Part shown: positions 1 to 12,946 of the stretch, one piece after another | How positions within the stretch are numbered: the first letter of the stretch is position 1 | Layout: the number at the start of each line of letters is the position of its first letter | NCBI GenBank assembly: GCA_029204225.1 | Contig: CM055108.1 | Location: 5,004,806-5,068,805 of the forward strand | Origin: Diphasiastrum complanatum | Lineage: Eukaryota; Streptophyta; Lycopodiopsida; Lycopodiales; Lycopodiaceae | Length of the DNA stretch: 64,000 nt | Direction: 5' to 3' | The notes under the pieces: generated by a model | The model's database searches: none | Told to the model about the DNA's origin: nothing | The model's input: the letters and a program-made list of their open reading frames with translations, nothing else | Translations under genes and position numbers: made by a program

Positions 1-3000
1 CGCACAGACCTATAAAGCTGACATAAATGAGCGACTGAAAATTTTTTATTGCCACCATAAAATTGTACCCTCACTAGATAGACAACTAGTAGACATAATG
101 GCAAGTCAATAAGCATAAAATGATTACTTTGTTTCTAAAGCAAATGCACAACCACATACAACTCCGACTCAGATCTAGACCCCAGTGAAAAGGTAATATG
201 CAAGCCCACACACACTCATTCAAACAAACACAAATGATAAAGCATCAAATACATGACCAAGGCCTACCCATAAGTGGTATGCTCTCGTACCAGCACATGT
301 GCCACCTGTACATCCGCTGCTACACCACTAGTCACTAAACCAGATCTCCAACCATGGCCCGCACCTGTAACCAAGATGCTCTCATGTCCAAGCATATCCC
401 ATTGTCCAATAAGTCCTGAAATTTGATTCCCATTCATTCCCCATGCTCCAAGCACAAGAGTCTACCAAGGACTCAATGAATGATTGTATGCAAACCTCAC
501 CATAGGCTATACTTGAGTAGCTCGCCCATCTCCAAGAGATACTGATGATGATCTGCCTGTTCTACATCCCATGTAGGCTCAACTTCCCATGCTTGACATT
601 GCCAACTTTGATTTGACCAGTACATAGGCCGCCTACCAAGGAGCATATCTCCCCATTGTATCCATCATGTCAACCAAACCAAAGCAAATGCACTCTAGAT
701 CCATTGCTGTGATGAGAAACTCACCCATGATCCATAGCATATTAGGTAGGATAGCTCCAAAACCTTGTACCCTATACGATTTGATCACTAAGTATCCATT
801 ACCTGCTAATAGCTCCTCAAGAATATACCCACCTATAGTGCAACTAGACTCCAACTAGATGTAACCAAAAGCTACATCCTGCTTACCAAATAATTATGGA
901 TAGAAACAACATGTGACGCCAACCTGGAGACTACCATGTATATAACCATGCAGCTCACCTAATCACTCGCCAAAGTATCAACTGTCACTCCCTGAGCAAC
1001 CATCTCCATCCATGATGGCTCACAACCATGGGCATGCTGGATCCACATCACCTCGTAATGCACTCCATGCCCTCATGAAATGTATCGCCTCTAGGTACAC
1101 TCCATGCCACCTACCTCCAAGTAGGCTTGAGCCATCCCTAGGTCATCATACATGATGCACCAACTGAAGAACATCATTCGTACATCAAATGACATATCAT
1201 ACCTGAGCAATTGTAGCATCTCCCTAAGTGCCACCCCAATGGACTCGTCATCCACATACTATGCTCCATGATATCTCCGATCCTAGTCACCATCCTACTA
1301 GACAAGTCGAACTCCAAAGCAATACCTGCATCTCCTGGCTTCTAGCATCTGCTCGCTCTCCTTGGATATGTGCAACCCGACACCATGCCAATGCAAGCCC
1401 ATCCTTGATTTACCGCTCACGAGATCCCGAGACTAATGTCTCTCTGATCGTACTGAGGTATATGGCTCTGAGTGACTTCTTCTAGGATTCTTAATCTCAC
1501 CACCTGTGGATCTGAACTATACAGGTTCCAACACCTGTGCCAAGCCTAGACTCTTGCAAATATAGCCAATTGCATGAAAGCTAAAGATAGCTTATCCACG
1601 CCCGTGATGGTAGATGTCTCTCCATCGATGCCAATGCCAATGACTGGCCCCCTGTTGTAATGCCAACTTGTGCTCCCAAATGACACCATGAAGTCCTCGT
1701 CATCAGTGTCCCCTCTAGTAGATCGCTAACAAAACACCCATCATAGTGTTTTCTCTCCGGTCACACCCAACCGTGCGATCTCCATCAGCTCTCCATCCTA
1801 GATCTGGCTCCCAAAGCTTCACGCTTTGCCCATTTGCGTTTGTAACTTCCTGATTCCATCATGAATCCCACCTGTAAGTCTTGTCTCATCCAAAGACTCA
1901 AGTCCAAAATGAGATAGCTGGCCCCTAATGATCATCTCATGTCATCCTACAATCCATCCTATCAGGTATTCCATGTCATCCTTGATCACGAAGATCTGAG
2001 CATCTGGCCTGTATTGCCCATTTGTATTTCCTCAAACTAGCTCCAAGCTGCTCTTGTGAATGGTTCCAAATTACTCCTTGAGAATAAACTAAGATGTGAA
2101 CTCCAAAGCCACCATCAAGTCCCTCACATGACTGTGCATGCCAATATCCCTCCAAGTGAACCTGTGAGATCTTCCATGGCCCAAACCAAATGATCTGCAC
2201 CCTTTCATCACTAGAATCTACATCTCTGATGCAATCATGATATGTAAAATTGAATCGACTTACCCAAAATAGGTAGTTGAAGATATCTCTCGATGACAAA
2301 CCTGATACACTGCTCCACAACTACAATGATTTGAAATTGACTTACTAACTCAAAACCGCAAAATCATCACACTCACCACTCTCCAAGAGTCTCCAAAGTG
2401 TGATTATTGACCCATTCTTCATCCTCCATGTGTCCCACACATAGCTCATCCAATGCAAGTCCGCTATCTTGCCCAATGGCTTCCAACTGGCACCACCTCA
2501 CACTTCTATCACCCGTGACCGTCAAAATGTGTGTGCCTCCAAGCTAGCCTATGCTTCCCTCCAAACGAGAAATTTTCAAGCTATAGATGCATGTGTCAAT
2601 GCAACTATCACCTAACTCGACAATGCCACTACCGATCATGCATGTGAGAGCGTTCCCCCAAAATGCCACCTGACATTGGTTGGTTCGAACCCCAAGAGTT
2701 GAACCTGATTATGAGAATTTTTCACCTATAACTGGCATACCATGCCTATCTCTCACATGTGATTGCTTGCCCTCTCAAAATTGTCACCAATGATGAGTAG
2801 TCACGCTACCAAATTGCACTTCTGTCGCCAATACTAGCTTTCTCCACACAATTATGCTATCATTCACCCTCATACCACATTTACCACTTCCAAACACCCT
2901 GCTACCTTGCCAATAGTAAGCAATAATGATTTAGAAGTGATTATACCTCATTGTACCGCCTTGTAGCAGGTTTCACCAATAAAAAATTGTCCCATATTTG

Positions 3001-3478
3001 GCCCTATGGTACCCAAATGGTAAATGTAATCCATCACTAGGTGACCTGCACTCCACTTGATAAAATGGTGACAGAAACTCCTCGAAATGCATTTCTCCCT
3101 GCTCTGTGATGTTGCTCTATCTGCTGGCTCTGAGCAGCCACTTTTAGGAGTCATTTTGGCCCAAGGTTGGTGAAAGAAGTTGCCCTCTAGCCAAAGTTAT
3201 CCCTTTCCAAAGGGTGACTTGCAAATTTGAACTGAAACTTTTAAAAGAAGATTTTTAATGAAGAAAAGATTTTTTTGCACTTCAGGTCCCTTCAGCCCAT
3301 TTCTTTTGAAAATATTTATTGAAGCCTTTCATGGGCTCTTCACCTAAAATCCAATGGTGTCTTTCAATCCAATGGATTAAGCTTCGCTCCCAGAGTCCTC
3401 ATCATAGCCGTTGTATACCATCAAACCAAATATGATGGTTCAGATCTCTCTTGAGCGCTGATCCTTGGGCCTATAGAC
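1..3478. other. Long stretch with no recognisable gene
   Basis: I read both strands and found no domain, splice-bounded gene, tRNA or LTR boundary that I can defend. The longest open stretch, about 114 codons on the minus strand at 1976-2320, has no family resemblance I recognise. The plus strand is rich in CCATC-type words, so the two strands differ in base composition. That is what an old, heavily mutated repeat can look like. The last 300 bases resemble loosely the leader of the copia copy near 13.3-13.5 kb (phrases such as aatccaatgg and gagccgttg), so decayed retroelement leader is the most likely content there. Confidence 0.5.
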
Positions 3479-4160
3479 TGTAAAAATTACATCAAATAAG
3501 GATCCTAAAACACTTGAAATGATGAGGGAAACAATAGATTATGATTTCATAAGATTAGCACAACTTGAACCATCAAAATCCATCAAAAATCTATGTTTGA
3601 ATTTCACTATATGGCCCAAATCCTTGAAGAAGGCTTCACACGTGTGAAAGTACGGCCTCCCATAGTCTGAGTATTGTACACCAGACCTACATTCAATCCT
3701 ATAATCATTAGTAATCACAAGTACTCAAACAATTATGAACATAGAAAGCAATTGCACCATTATGAGAGGAAAATCATGAAATTGCTTGGTTGATTTTGGT
3801 GAGATATCATCACCTATATATACATGATCCATCATAGTTTTGGGCAGGTATGAGTAGCCTTAAACCTATCCCTAATTCTAATTTTTGTGGATCTTTCATC
3901 CTTACCGAGTTAGGGTTGGAATCTTGGAGATCCCTCAACAATGCAAAAATTACCAAAAATAGCTCCTATTTTTTCTCTCTTGTATCTAAGCATAATTTGG
4001 ACTCATTACAAAGGTTCTAACACTTAGGTCTACTTGAGAACATCCTTATGAATGGAATCCTATGCCATTTGGCACGTGTGACATGCCACATCATGACCAT
4101 CTAACTATTTGCAAGTCATATGACCAAAACTAGTCAAGCTAGAATTGTGAATTTTTAACA
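3479..4160 (-). repeat. 3' LTR of copia copy E1
   Basis: On the minus strand the element's purine tract (complement of 4161-4170, ctcctcctca) is followed by TGTTAAAAATTC at 4160. The left border, TGTAAAAATTAC at 3479, gives the expected TG...CA ends and a length of 682 bp, close to the 655-bp LTR at 46170. A perfect 14-bp palindrome, TTCACACGTGTGAA, lies at 3635-3648, exactly 512 bases from the LTR start. The LTR at 9914 has its related palindrome at the same offset, so these two LTRs are homologous. The left border is judged from ends and length only. Confidence 0.7.
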
Positions 4161-4174
4161 CTCCTCCTCACTAT

Positions 4175-6358
4175 CTAGCTTGGTTCAATCATTGCTTTAC
4201 TAATCACTCCAAGTGATGATTTGAACTTCATAAAAGGTGTCTTTTGAAGTGGTTTAGTAAGTAGATCAGCTACACATTCATTGCTTGGAACATGCTCCAA
4301 AGCAATCTCCTTGGCTTGCACCATTTCTCTCACAAAGTGATGGCATATCTCAATGTGCTTAGATCTTGCATGGAAGATTGGGTTAGATGCAAGGTGTTGG
4401 GTTGATAGATTGTCATTGTCGATGATTGGTGCCTCCTCTGAATCCATGATCTTTAGCTCCACCAATAATCTCTTGATCCAAAGTACCTCCTTTGTAGTGG
4501 TTGTCAAAGCTTTGTACTCGGCCTCGGTTGAAGATAGAGATATAGTTTCTTGCTTTTTTGAAAGCCATAAAACCACACCTTCTCCTATGAAAGTTGAATA
4601 GGCACTTGTTGATTTCCTATCCCTCTTGTCCCCTGCAAAATCTGAATCACTAAATGCATGAAGGTTAATCACATCCCCTCTATATAGAATCCCAAAATCC
4701 AAAGTACCCGAGATGTATCTTAGAATCCTCTTAGCCTTTTTCCAATGGATATTCAATGGCTTTTGCATGGATTGGCTCAACCTACATACACTTAAGCTAA
4801 GATATGGTCTAGTTATAGTGATCCACATTAAGGAATCTATAAGTTGCCTAAACAAAGTGATGTCCATGAAGGATCTTTCATCATCTTTATTTGGCACTTT
4901 TACATCTTGCTCCATTGGTGTGTCAACACTTTTGCATACTTCCATCTTAAACTTCTTCAAAAGACTTTGAGCATAGTTTACTTGACTTATAAAGATAAAA
5001 TTAGACCCTCTAAGTACTTTTATGCCTAAGATGAAGTGAATACACCCTAGATCTACCATCTTGAACTCTAAGGATAGATCTATCTTGATTTTTTCAATAC
5101 CATCAACACTATTTCCACTAATGATGATGTCATCTACATAAATGAGTAAAAGTACAATACCAAAATCATCAAACTTAATGTAAAGAGTGGGATCATATTC
5201 ACTTTGAACAAAAGAAAGTGAAATAAGATAGCAATGTAGTCTTGAATTTCAAGATCTCGAGGCTTGCTTCAAGCCATAGATGCTTCTTTGGAGATGGCAT
5301 ACTTTGTTCTCCATTCCATGCTTGATGAACCCTTGTGGCTGCTCCATATAGATATCCTCTTCCAAAAAACCATTCAAGAAAGCATTAGAGACATCCATTT
5401 GACATAGAATCCATCCAAAATGTGATACAAGTGCAATGATTAGCCTTATTGTGACCATCTTGGCCACGGGTGCAAAAGTTTTCTCATAGTCTATCCCTCT
5501 CTCTTGAGCATAACCTTTTGCAACTAATCTTGCTTTATGTTTGTCAACACTCCAATTTGCATTCAACTTAAGCTTGAAGACCCACTTGCATCCTATTACA
5601 TTCCTTTGAGGTCTCTCAACAAGCAACCAAGTTTCATTCTTAATCAAGGCATCATACTCATCCAACATAGCTTTATACCATTCTTTGGAGTTCAATGCAT
5701 CTTCAACATTAGATGGTTCTTCAAAACTAGATAAAGCATAAGAAGTGGATGAGATACCCTGAACTTGTTGTCCTTTGCCTTGATATGTGAGCCTTGATGG
5801 CTCCACTTTTTCCCTTGAAGATCTCCTTGGTGTGATAGGTGGGTTTGGTGCTTGCTCCTCCATGAGCTCCTCCTCAAAACCAAGATCTTGCTCCTCGGAC
5901 ATCATCTTCTTGATTGTTGGAGCACTTGAGCCTTCTTCAAGCATATGCATATGATGTTCATCGAAGATGACATCCCTTGAAACAACAAATTTCTTCAAGG
6001 ATGGGAGATAGACTTTGTAGCCCTTGCTTGAGCTTGCATATTTGGTCCCTCTTGTGGAAGATGGATCCTTCTTGAACACCCAACAATATGTTGAGTAGTC
6101 ATCAATAAAGGTTAAAAACATGGATGAACCTCCATTAGATTTGGTGCTAGCAATGTGCACATCCGAGTGTATGAGTTCAAGAGGATGAGATGACTTTGTG
6201 ATGGAGTTAGAAAACACCTTCTTATGTGCCTTGGATAAGGCACAAGCTTCACAAACCTTGTCTTCCTTCCCAATAGACCTTGGTAGGCCTAAAGCATACT
6301 CCTCCTTGATCATAGATCCATGGAACCCGAGTTGACATGTCCAAGTCTTTTGTGCCAT
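4175..6358 (-). pseudogene. copia E1 pol: integrase remnant, reverse transcriptase, RNase H
   Basis: The frame opens with the integrase start (HSDVH, then FIDDYSTYCW near 6100) but jumps at about 6060 straight to the post-integrase linker (GYKVYLPSLKKFVVSRDVIF). The second Asp and the catalytic Glu of the DDE triad are therefore missing. RT follows: CKWVFKLKLN, RLVAKGYAQE, the MDVSNAFLNG block, GLKQ near 5260, and the YVDD active site at about 5124-5135. RNase H is present from DSDFAGDKRDRKST near 4650 through SSTEAEYKAL to the C-terminus. One nonsense codon, TGA at 5249-5251, replaces the conserved Trp after GLKQASRS; the frame is unchanged on both sides. The protein would copy and integrate the element; this copy cannot do so. 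Confidence 0.9.
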
Positions 6359-7104
6359 AAAGTAAAGGTAGATATCTTGCTCTTCTTGGCCAACATGACA
6401 ACATTAGTATCCACAAATGCATCCAACTTATAAAGTTTGCCAAGTCTAGTGCCCTTAGCCACTATCTTACCCTTCTTCTTGATGAAACATTCATTTGAAG
6501 CAAAGTCAACATTGAAACCATTGTCTACCATTTGGCCAACACTTAGTAGATTCTTTGTTATTGTAGGAATGTACAAAACACCTTCTACGTTGATCTTTTT
6601 GGAAGATCCTAAGAAAAGGGGAATGCTACCAACTCCTTCAATCTTACAAGCTTCATCATTTGTTGTATAGATAGACTTTATAGGTCCATCATAAGATAAG
6701 AGAGAAGAAAAAAACTCCCTTTTACTAGTCATGTGTGAACTAGCACCGGAGTCAATCCACCAAGGATCTTCTCCTTTCAAGCTTGTTGAAGAAAATATGG
6801 ACATCATGAGAGAGTCCTCATGTGAACTCTCCTCCTCCTCCTCTTTGCTCATGTTGGCTTGGCTTTGATCTTGCTTCCTCTTGAAGCATTCCGAGGCATA
6901 ATGCCCCATCTTGCTACAATAGTAGCACTTCATCTTTGATTTGTCCTTCTTGACTTTGGTGGTTGATGGAGATGCCTTTGAGGGTCCTTCTTGATCCTCA
7001 AGCTTTGTAGGCTTCTTGAATGTTGATCCTTTGCCTTTGGACTTGCCTTTGCCTTTGGTGAAGAGAGCTTGGTCATCTCCACCTTGGATGGAAAGCCTAT
7101 CCAT
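6310..7104 (-). pseudogene. copia E1 gag C-terminus, zinc knuckle, protease, pre-integrase
   Basis: In order it carries a Lys/Ser-rich linker, a CCHC zinc knuckle (CYYCSKMGHYASEC near 6890-6930), the aspartic protease active site WWIDSGASSHMT near 6730-6765, and the GAG-pre-integrase motif LWHKRLGHVN near 6330. It is in the same frame as the gag piece to its right, separated only by a TAA at 7111-7113. The downstream pol is in another frame, so one frameshift lies within 6310-6358. The protease would cleave the polyprotein and the zinc knuckle would bind the element's RNA. Confidence 0.9.
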
Positions 7105-7110
7105 CCTCTC

Positions 7111-7692
7111 TTACATTTGGCTCCTTCTTGATTCCTCGACCATGAGTGTGCCTTGGAGTTCTTCAAGTATGGGTAGCTTACCAATAATTGCATATCCCTG
7201 AACCAAATTGTCAAATTCAAAGCTTAGTCCATTCAATATGAGTTGAACAAGCTCTTCATCCTTGATAGGATCACCTATGAAGGCTAGCTCTTTGTTCAAT
7301 TCCTTTACTCTTAGGACAAAAGTATGTGCACTCTCTCCTTTCTTTTGATAGCTTCTATAGATTTGATTCTTCAAAGCTAACATTCTAGTTTGGTTCTTGG
7401 ATTCATAGACCTTTTGCAAAGTCTCCCAAGCATCTTGAGCCAAAGTGCAATCTCCTACCTCTCTTAAGAGTTCATTTGCAACATTCATTTTTATGCAATG
7501 TAGTGCAACATTGCACCTCTTGATGTATTTGGCTTTTTCTTGAGGATGAATAGGTTCACCCTCCTTACCATTTACAATTTCCATCAGATCTTGCATGATC
7601 ATGATGGATTCCATTCTAACTTTCCATATAGAATAGTTAGTTTTGTTGAGCCTTTCATTAGTATCCAAAAGATATGCATTTATAGATGCCAT
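7111..7692 (-). pseudogene. copia E1 gag N-terminal (UBN2-type) region
   Basis: About 193 codons from an ATG at 7692 with the plant copia gag pattern: LNKTNYSIWKVRMES near the start, then IKMNVANELLREVGDC, KVYESKNQTRMLALKNQI and LVQLILNGLSFEFDNLVQ. This is the capsid-forming part of the polyprotein. The stop at 7111-7113 lies 6 bases upstream of the next in-frame ATG, so it is a point lesion rather than a natural end. The leader to the right (7693-7960) has no recognised coding. Confidence 0.88.
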
Positions 7693-7959
7693 CTAGTCTC
7701 CTAATCAAGGACTTGACACAAATGAAGGTTACTTCTATTGATTTGATTGAAGATCTATCTTATCCCACTTCTTAGGGACCTGAAAAGATCAGTAATAGAC
7801 TCTCTATAAAGATCTAAGAATGATCTCTAACAAAATCAAATCATAGAATACTAGAAACAATGCACTTGCTTGATTGAAGTAGACAATACTAGTAGAATTG
7901 CCCCTCTTTCTATAAAGAACATTGAAGCTTCCAAATGATCTGATCAAGAGTGAATTTCA

Positions 7960-10577
7960 GCAACCTTATATACTTCCAGAGAATGGAGTTTCTCCTTGAG
8001 ATGAATGAGTTGATGAAAATTGTTGTAAGAGTGGAAGAAAGTCCCTTGGCACAACAAGATTATGTGAGGTATGACAAAACAACTAACTACACATCATAAA
8101 AATGAATATTACCAATGAGCTTCTCAAAGAAGTTGGTAAGTGCAATTCATCTAATGAGGCTTGGGAAGCTTTGAAGAAGCTTTATGAATCCAAGTTTACA
8201 TCAAGAGTACTTACTCTTAGAAGGAAAATCTTTCAATCTATGCAAAAGAAGGAAGAGAGTGCTCATGCTTTTGTGTTGAGAATTAAAGAATTTAATATTT
8301 AATAATGAGCTAGTTTCTACTTCTTATGATGCAATCATTAAGAGGGAGTCTTGTGAAGGAAAGGGGAATGGAAGATTGGTCCTTGGGAAGATCCAAGGCA
8401 TGGATCTCACATCTCTTCATCAACTCAAAGAATTTTATGATTATGGTGAATTGTTCACTCATGGTCGAGATGACAAAAGTTTGGTTGGAGCATGTGAAAA
8501 ATTATCTACCTTGGATATTTTTTGTGTTTCTAGTTTGTGAGAAAATATCACATGTGGAGCATGTTCCCACATGTAGAAAAGTAAAAATAGTTTAGTCATG
8601 TTGACTTTAGGGGTATCGTAAATATTTTGTACATGGATCTAGAAAATGTCCTTTATGTACCATCGATCACCAAGAATATGCTTAGTGTTGGTCTACTCTT
8701 AGAAAGTGGTTTGGATGTCCACTTTAAGCATGGTGTTTGCTTCATCTTGAAGAATGATGTTTGCATTGCAAAGGGATTTAAACATGGAAGATTGTTTAAG
8801 TTGGAAGCTAGTGTTGCTTTTGAAAGAATGAGCTTGGCAAAGGAGGAGATCACTCAAGAGGAGATCTTGGCAAAGTGTGAACTTGCTTCCATTGAGGAGG
8901 AGCATCAAAAGGAGGAAGATCTTGAGGATCAGCCTCAAAGCATGAGAGTTCCAAGGGAGTCCTCAATGACAATGGTCGAGTCATCAAATTGCATGCAAAT
9001 TGTCCATTCAAGTGTGCATCTTGCAAGGGTGGTGAGCATTGGAGAGTCTACTATCTCTGAATACTTTTTGGAAAGTAGTAGTAGACATGAGGTGACTTGT
9101 TTCTTACATTTAAGATTCATGGTGTATATTACTTTGTATGATAAGACAATGAAATGGGATGCTTTGAAATCTACATTTGTTGTTGATTTCATTGGATAAC
9201 TATTTTTGTAATAGTTTGAATAGAGTCATAAAAGATGAAACATCATTTGCTTTGGAAATCTTTGTGTCCACATGGTTTGTGCATGATCATTCCAATGTAA
9301 GGACCAAAGATTATCCTATTTCAATGATAGGAATAATGGTAGTGTTTTGCTCTTCAAGTAGAGATTGTAGAATGGACTTGTTTTCCACCAAAGAATTTGT
9401 CAATGGTGGAAATGTGATCTTTCAAGAGTGGAAGATTTGTAAACTTGAAGAAGCACCATTGGATCACCACCTTATTCAATTCATTGATGTTTTGGAGTCA
9501 AGTCAAGTAGAGGATCAAGCTCAAGACCGTAGGACTCCAAGAAGAATCTTGAGTATCAAGATGGAGCCATCAAGGCTCAATCATATGGATCAAGCAAGGC
9601 AAGTTGTCTTTGGCAACATCAACATTATTTATGCACTTAATATTTTAATTGATGTATCTTCAAGTGCAAAAAATGCCTTGAATCCATGGCTTGGCATGAT
9701 GTTTAGTTTTGAAGTGTGCTACATGTATATAGACACATTTATGGAACATCTTGTAAGGGATCCTCTAAGAGGTGGTGAAAGATCCTTCATGGACATCATT
9801 CTCTATTGGAGTCTCAAAAGTTCCTTGTTTGTAGCTAGATTTTTTAGACACTTCTAAAAGCATTCATTCATCTAGCAAGAGAGTTGTAGATAGATCAAGC
9901 TAAATGTGAGGATTGTAAAGAATTGCCAAAAATTGGCAAATCTAGCTTGATCAAAAACCATGTAAAATAGTGTAAATTGTGTACACAAGTGGGTCCCACA
10001 CATGTGAGGCCATGATGCCACGTGGAAAACCCATCCTAATGTAGGTTAGGTCAAGTCAATAGAATTAGTCATGTCTATTTGGTGGTCATCCCTACTTTAT
10101 AGGACCTACACCTAAGTTTAAGGTGAAAATTTGACCAACTAGCTACCTACCAAGCATAACTCTAGGAAATAGACTAGGGTTTCATTTTAGGTCAAGGAGA
10201 GTGAGTTAACTTCCTTATTACATGCTGGAAATCCACCTAACTTCAAGAAGGAAGTCGAATTTGCTATGTATTCCCTCTCTCCATAGTGAGAAGATAGAAA
10301 ATTTTTGGAGCTCATTGGCAATCTCAAGCTAGTTCACTATGTACATTGAGTTTTTGTGATCCAAATGAAACCAAATCAATTTCTACTTGTTTCTCAGGTT
10401 GAAGGCCATACTACAGCCTGTAGTACACACGTGTGGTCTCGGATTTCAATGTTTATCAATGCTTTTGATTGTTAATGCTTGTTGTTTGTCAAATTGCCAA
10501 TCTAGATCAACTTTTTTGTGTCTAGTTTTTTGATAGATTGTTAAGCAAGCATCCAATCACTCTTGTGGATATTTTGT
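7960..10577 (+). mobile_element. Ty1/copia copy E2, old and heavily degraded
   Basis: Gag begins near 7960 (MEFLLEMNELM at 7983) and continues at 8102-8302 with MNITNELLKEVGKC and YESKFTSRVLTLRRKIFQ. After a gap, 8627-8830 matches the protease to pre-integrase region (LENVLYVPSITKNMLSVG, HGRLFKLEASV). Traces of the integrase-RT linker occur at 9480-9650 (SRLNHMDQARQVV) and of the RT end at 9730-9830 (GGERSFMDIILYWSL). No zinc knuckle, catalytic triad or YVDD survives, and frames shift repeatedly. A purine tract (aaatgtgagga) precedes a 3' LTR at 9914. The copy joins E1 head to head near 7960. Confidence 0.82.
9914..10577 (+). repeat. 3' LTR of copia copy E2
   Basis: It starts TGTAAAGAATTGCC directly after a purine tract and runs about 664 bp, like the other two long copia LTRs here. 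CACACGTGTG lies at 10426-10435, 512 bases from the start, matching the palindrome offset in the LTR at 3479-4160. The right end resembles the end of the 46-kb LTR (gcaagcattcaa-type words) but stops near 10577, where sequence of the opposite-strand copia integrase begins. The final CA is not visible, so the end is probably truncated. Confidence 0.65.
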
Positions 10578-12946
10578 GGAACTTCAATCCTTCTTGCACC
10601 AAAAGGTTTGTCCCTACCTCTCCAATCTATCTCTTGAGGTTGAGTAGTAGTATCTTGAGATGTATCCTCATGTTCATCACTCGAAAGGTCAATGAATGGA
10701 TCATCATCAGGTGGTATCCTCACTATACCATTTTTCCCACTGGATGTGTCTATCTTCTCAGCGTCCTCGTCTTCACACATCTTGGATTCATCAAAGATAA
10801 CATCACGGCGTATATGGGTTTTGTTTTCCACTGGATCAAAACATCTGTAGCCCTTCACACGATCATCATATCCTAGGAATATGCACTTGATAGCTTTTAC
10901 ATCAAGTTTACGTCTCTCTTCCTTAGGAACGTGTACAATGGCCTTACATCCAAATATTCGCAAGTGGTTCACCTTTGGCTTCTTTTTTGTGAATGCTTCC
11001 TCAGGTGTTATCTTTGGTATGGCAATGGTAGGACTTCTATTTTGAAAATAGATTGTCGTGCTACATGCTTCTGACCAAAAATCTTTTGGTAGTTTCATCT
11101 CAGCTAGCATAGATCTGGCACTTTCCACAATCGTACGATTCTCAGCTACACCATTGAGATCAGGAGTATGAGCTTGCATAAATCGTCTTTTAACCCCACA
11201 TTAATCACAAAGATCATTGAAGTCATTAGACTTGTACTCACATCCAATATCTGATCTTAGGACTTTGAACTTCCTACCTGTCTGATTTTCGACCAATGCT
11301 TTGAAGCTCTTGAAGTTATCAAATGCATCTGATTTCTTCTTCAAAGAGTAGATCCACGTCTTACGTGACACATCATCAATAAAGGTCATGAAATAGAAGG
11401 CTTTACCTAAGGACATGGTCCTCATAGGCCTGCATAAATTTGTGTGGATTAAATCCAAGATGTTCTTTGCTCTTGAAACACCCCCTTCATTGAACTTCTC
11501 TCGATGCTACTTCCCATATACACAAGATTCGCACATCAATTTCAAGTGATCTTCTATGGTAGGCAATCTTGTTACCATCTCCAATTTTCTCATCAAACTG
11601 AGGCTTCCCAAGTTTAAGTGACCAAGCCTCTTATGCCACAACTCAGTTTGCAATGGAATGGACGATACAAGTCCATGTTGCCCCTTAATTGTAGCATTCA
11701 ACCTGTACAATTTTGTATTGGGCTCTCTTACTCCATTTGCAATAACTTTGAACTTTTGGTTCACATCCTTCACAAAGCAATGATCATGGGCGAATTCTAC
11801 TTTCAGCTTTTGATTAGTGATGACTCCAACAGAAAGTAGATTTTTCTTCAAAACTGGTACATAAAGTACCTTCGTGATCATCCTGCTTTTGCCATCAAGT
11901 AGTTGGATTGAAACGATGCCTATCCCCTTGATCTTGCACACCTTACCATTTGCTTGTGAAATAGATGTTCCATTATCCAACACTTTCAAACTACTGAACC
12001 AATTCTTGTTACCTGTCATGTGTCTTGTGGCTCCCAAGTCAATATACCATGCTTGATCATCTTGATTAGATGATAATGCAGATATGAAGATGCTAGAGTC
12101 TTCAATCTCACCCTCATCGACAAGGTTACCTGCGTGTTTTGGTTTTCCCTTGTCTTGTTCCACCAGGAATTTGCGACATTCACTCTTCCATTGGCCCTTT
12201 TCACCACAATGGAAGCACTTGTCTTTCTTTTTAGTTTTACTGGAAGATCCCTTGTGCTCATGAGACTTGGCAAATTGCTGCTTAGACTTCTTCTTGCCCT
12301 TGCTCTTGCCTTGTTTTTGGCATGTCGCAAGTGCCTGATCGTCAGTATTTTGACGTCTAGCTTTCACCATTTCTTGTCGTTGCTCTTCTTGCATCAAGAT
12401 TCATGTGAGCTCGTCAAAGGTTGGAAATCTTTCTCTTGATGCTATTCCGCTCACAAACATCTGATAGGGTTCTGTAATGCTACACAATGCATTGTGCACT
12501 AGCTCCACATCACATATGCGCTCACCAATAGAATGCAGTTCATTTCTCATTGTCTTGATTCTGGTCATATACGTTTGAATGTGCTCTTCTTGTTCCATGC
12601 ATGCACTGTTCAACTTTGACATCAAAAACATGATTCTTGACGGATTTAACATCTCAAACTGCTTCTTTAGCACATCCCATGCCTGTCTAGGTGTAACAGC
12701 ATCACAAATGTGGGTAATAATGTGATCCTTCACTGACAAGTTAATGAAGGTCAAAGCTTTCCTCATCTTTTTGTTGAACACTTTGATATCTACTTCATTT
12801 GGTGGCCTTCTCTCATCACCTGTGATGACTTCCCACACGTCTTTCTCCATCAGTATGTTTTTCATTTTGAATTTCCACACTGCATAGTTGGAAATCCCGT
12901 CCAATTTGCTAGTTTCACTCAAAATGGACTCTCCCATGTTTGCCAT
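10578..12946 (-). pseudogene. copia E3 gag-protease-integrase, three stops
   Basis: All segments (12946-12401, 12397-11507, 11458-11201, 11179-10578) lie in one frame and are broken only by stop codons, with no frameshift. Gag starts at 12946 with LDGISNYAVWKFKMKNIL. The zinc knuckle CFHCGEKGQWKSEC is near 12200. The protease site reads WYIDLGATRHMT, so the usual DSG is DLG. The pre-integrase motif LWHKRLGHLN is near 11620. In the integrase the first catalytic Asp is Asn (IHTNLCRP) and SDNGGEY has become SDIGCEY. The last dozen codons before the stop near 10541 come from the neighbouring LTR, not the element. Confidence 0.87.

Larger units (their letters stand above)
3479..7960 (-). mobile_element. 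Ty1/copia retrotransposon copy E1, 5' truncated
   Basis: Reading right to left the copy holds a leader (7693-about 7960), gag, zinc knuckle, protease, an internally deleted integrase, reverse transcriptase, RNase H, a purine-rich tract and a 3' LTR. Domain order protease-integrase-RT-RNase H is that of Ty1/copia. No primer site or 5' LTR follows the gag start on the right. The sequence changes near 7960 into another copia copy lying on the opposite strand, so the 5' end has been lost there. Coding is damaged by an in-frame stop in gag (7111-7113), a frameshift near 6310-6358 and a nonsense codon in RT (5249-5251). Confidence 0.9.

Noticed and set aside
1976-2320. 114-codon minus-strand open frame
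   Set aside because: No recognisable domain, no neighbouring element parts and no splice context. Likely chance in C-rich sequence.
10541-10577. C-terminal residues of the E3 polyprotein
   Set aside because: Comparison with the copy at 33.9 kb shows the homologous text stops near 10578. The remaining codons are from the neighbouring LTR.
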